Below are positions 60,574 to 64,000 of a stretch of DNA of 64,000 bases, in pieces (the first letter of the stretch is position 1; each line of letters opens with the position of its first letter). The DNA lies in NCBI GenBank assembly GCA_037013685.1, contig CM072894.1:30441529-30505528 (forward strand), in the 5' to 3' direction. The stretch is from Acridotheres tristis. Lineage: Eukaryota; Chordata; Aves; Passeriformes; Sturnidae. The notes beneath the pieces are model-generated. The model saw only the letters and a list, made by a program, of their open reading frames with translations, was not told the origin of the DNA and searched no databases. A program made the position numbers and the translations under genes.

Positions 60574-63500
60574 AACACACCTTCACTCCCCAAATTAACA
60601 GCCACAAAGACAAGAGGAAAATATGTATTTTTCTGTGATGTCTCTTGATGCTTCGTTTTCTCATTCTCTTTGCCTTAGAACACAAAGCAGTCATTGGGAA
60701 GGGTTTATTCCTCACTCTGAAAGTGAATTTATGGTGTGCTCCTTGCCTCTCCTGCCCACTAGCCTGCCCTGCAGAAGAAATGATTGCACTGAATGATTCA
60801 AGAGAAGCCAAGATGACCGGGATTTTCCACTGGTATTGAAGGAATATTTTACTCTCTGATTGGCACTGATTATGAACCCTCCCTTAAGTGTGTACATGTT
60901 GTGGTGTCTGACCTTGGCATGCAAGGCTCAGTACCTGGAGCCAGCTCAAAGGAAGCAGCCAGCTGAGAGAGACAGCATCTGCTTCCCTCAGCGTTCATGT
61001 GGCCACAAAATGTGACTGATGACGAGTAGCCACTCTCACCAATTCACTTGCCACATCTCAGGGCCCATTGTTCTCACTGAGCAGCAGAGTGGTTTTTGGT
61101 TTGTTTGGTTTAGTCTTTAAGCAGAATCAGGCACGTTTTGGGAAAAGACCTGTCCAGCAAAAGCCCCAAGAGCCTGGAGAGTGGGGCAAACACCACACTT
61201 GCCAGTGTTCACTGGAGATCTTCACACTGAATTCAGTAGGAATAAAAGCATTTCAGACTTTGGGTGACAAAATCTCACTGATTGAACTCTACTGAACTCT
61301 GCTTTCAAGTCAATTCAGGTCAGGAATAATTGCCATCTTTAGATCATTATTTTAAAATTCTTTATCCCTTGAAGCAGCACTGAGAAAGCCAAGTGTCCCT
61401 GGGGTTCAAATCTTCTTTATTTAATTTTCCTAATATTTTAATATATCAATGGTTCTGATCATTTTTGCTCAATGTGGTTTTGAGGAAAAAATTCTGAGGC
61501 ATGAAAAAATCTAAAAAGTGAAACATCATGCTTTTGATCCAAGGACTGATGTTCTATGGGAGGAATAGAAACAAAAGTCTCATGATAACCCCTCTCCTTT
61601 CCTAAAATAGAAAACCTGCTTAGTTAATGAATATAAATGAATGTACACTCGCTTCCTTTTTTTTTTGAGGTTACTAAAGCTGATTAACATTAGGGTACCA
61701 CAATTTATTTAAAGCAGTTGAGTAATTATTCTGCTTTCTATCCTATGAACATGCAACTTATTTATTACTAAAAGTTTGGGGGCTTTTTAAATGTATCCTT
61801 GAAATAACATTGTGGAAATATCTTTGTCATCATCTGCGTTTTAAAATAAGTATTTTACAATAAGTAATTCTGGTATACAGACAAAGAAGAAAAATTGGTC
61901 AATGCTATAGATATTCAATAAACTGTGATGCATCATCTTACAGGAAAGGACCTAAAATCCTTAGGCACGAAATAATGTATTGACAATTTGTGTTTACACA
62001 AGTAGAATTCAATATTCAGCATAATTAAATTAGAAATTGATAGCTTGAGCAAAACAAAACAGTTTTTCATATAAAATTTAACACGGGTGAAGCCACTTTG
62101 CTTTATAGTGACAGCAGGTGGGTCAGGGTGCTTTGGCTGACACTTATTTTCCAGCAGATCATCAAAAAGTGACTTGTATGCCTTAGCCTCGCCTGTTATG
62201 TTGGGCTAATGAGAATTTATTCTCCACTTGCCTGTAGAGGCTGTGCTGTTAGTAAAGCCAAGCAGGTTATGTTGCTCTCTCTAGGTCCATCCTTGCAAAA
62301 ATTGCATCTTCTTTTCTCTCCAACCTCCGTCCTCAGGGTGTGGAAAGCAGGCAGAAAAGTGAACTGACTCTGGCTGCAGTCAGAGCTGTCCAGGAGCTGT
62401 GAGGGTGTGGAGATTTTTCAGGCTTGTTCCTTGTTGTCCCTTTTTTAAACTTTAATAAGCTGGCTGTTTGACAGAAATATCTTTAACCTGGTTAAAAGTT
62501 ATTCACTAGATTTACATAATTTAAGGTATAATTGGAGTCTTTGGGCTGGGAGCACTTTAATTCCTCATGCTTGGTAATCGTCCCTAGAGGTGTGTAAAAT
62601 TGCATGTGGAGAAAAAGAAACTATGAGATTCTTAAACACAATATTATTATTTTAGATGTACTAGCACCGTTTTAGATTAAAAATCACTTCAGTATGAAAA
62701 TTCTATTTTGGGATTAATGACTAAGTCATAGACACCTCTAGCCAAAACAAATGAAACCTAGCAGAGCAGAGTTTCAGTATTAGGTCTGCTTTCCCACAGG
62801 AACACACAGCTCTCATTAGTATTTGCAAGTTCTGTGTAGATACCCAGGGAGGAACATACAGCACTTAAAAGCTGGGTGAAAATAAAAAAGAATCTGCTCT
62901 GAACTTCCCTGCTAAAGCACTTGAACCTCATCTAAGGAGTATTATGGGACAGAAGAAAAATTCTGCAGCTGGTGAACTTGATGGCAAAGTTGCATTTCAT
63001 CCTCAGACCAGTTGTAAAAAGACAAACTAAAATAAATCTTCTACATTTTGCAGATGTGCAGACGATTCATGAATAAAATTTAAATCTGCAAGCAACCTAT
63101 TATGCCATAATAACAGTTAAAAAAAAAGTCAAAACACCTGTATATTCCTCATTTAGAACCGCCAGCATCTGAGAACAATGACATCAGGCAGCCTCTCCTG
63201 ACTTAGCAGAAGCAGTACTGAGTTATATAAGTGTGGGTACTTCAGTCATATAACTATAGTTTATTTATCACAAAACAATGTTTTGGAGCCCAATCTGAGA
63301 CCAAGGTGCTGCTGTCTGTGCACTGTACAGACAAGAACAAATAATTTCTATGTCAAAATCTATCTACAAAATCTACATGGAGCCAGAAAGAATGGTGAGA
63401 AGGAAATTTGACATAAAAAGTTGATGTCCTCTAACGTTTATTAACAGAGCAGTTACATTTTAAGTGCACGCACCAAATACTTTGAAACTAGATAAGAGAT

Positions 63501-64000
63501 GTTTATTTAGTAGGAAAGCAGCCCCACTGCTTCTGAGAACCAGAGGATCCACCAAGACAACTGTGTAGCAAGTTTTAGGTAACTCAGTTTTGCATTTCCT
63601 GAAAATGCACATGCAAGAATCTTCATTGTAAAAACAATTATTTATCTTTGAAGAGCTCATGATTACCAGGAGCTCCAACATACGTTGCATTTTTTAAGAT
63701 GTTGATCATGGGTTAGTGGACGAAAATGAGCTGCAGTAAGCTGTCAAAGGCAGATGGATTTGAGTAGCAAGAAATGCTGCTAGAAGACATTCATTGTCAG
63801 CCACCTCTGATGCTGATGTTGGAAGACAAAGAGGATTATTTGCACCGGCTTGTAGCTGCTCAGAGGAAAAATAACTTCTGTGTATTTGCAGATTAGACTA
63901 GACAAAGGCTTTGCTTCTCTGAAGAAAACTCCTTTAAGATAACTTGCACTGAGCCTCTGAAGTACAGCCCGTTTGTATTTTTCCCTTGGCAGTGTTACAA

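Larger units (their letters stand above)
48028..64000 (+). other. GPR39: Probable 5' part of the large GPR39 intron 1
   Basis: In other vertebrates GPR39 has two coding exons separated by a very large intron. I looked for helix 6–7 sequence (a WMPNQ-like motif and NPLLY) in all frames and saw none, so the window probably ends inside the intron. The 16 kb contain scattered low-complexity tracts and chance open frames of up to about 165 codons, with no recognisable second gene, including the neighbour LYPD1. Confidence 0.7.

Noticed and set aside
48028..64000. GPR39 exon 2 or LYPD1 exons
   Set aside because: I searched by eye for the helix 6–7 motifs and for LYPD1 cysteine-pattern exons and found none.

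Overview
The window looks like bird nuclear DNA. It has two vertebrate genes with GT–AG introns, two remnants of chicken-repeat-1 (CR1) LINE 3' ends, and one solitary LTR of a type I recognise from avian ERVL-like retroviruses. The SLC35F5 introns are short (0.3–2.2 kb), as in birds. I cannot assign a species.

Layout. (1) Positions 1–10,922 hold the 3' part of SLC35F5 on the + strand. Eleven coding exons encode about 387 C-terminal residues of a drug/metabolite-transporter-superfamily membrane protein; the N-terminal ~136 residues must lie to the left of the window. Two CR1 fragments sit in its penultimate intron. (2) Positions 10,923–19,570 have no recognisable coding sequence and may be a long 3' UTR; a candidate poly(A) signal with a GT-rich downstream region lies at 19,540. 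(3) Positions 19,723–20,224 are a solo LTR in minus orientation, followed by a short CpG-containing patch with a CTCF-like motif. (4) Positions 20,540–46,900 are a gene-poor stretch with low-complexity tracts, a 95-bp tandem duplication, a strong 30-bp-arm hairpin at 23,985–24,073, a GC-rich patch near 27.2–27.6 kb and one open frame of 209 codons on the minus strand. (5) Positions 47,163–48,027 are coding exon 1 of GPR39, the zinc-responsive receptor of the ghrelin/motilin receptor family, read on the + strand. (6) Positions 48,028–64,000 are probably the first part of the large GPR39 intron: I found neither the exon with transmembrane helices 6–7 nor any other gene.

The two genes are in the same orientation about 36 kb apart. 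Nothing suggests a shared pathway. Most of the window is ordinary intronic and intergenic DNA, and most open frames in it are chance. I did not find a clear undescribed system. The best leads are the hairpin, the CTCF-like patch beside the LTR, the possible five-helix GPR39 read-through isoform and the unexplained 209-codon frame.
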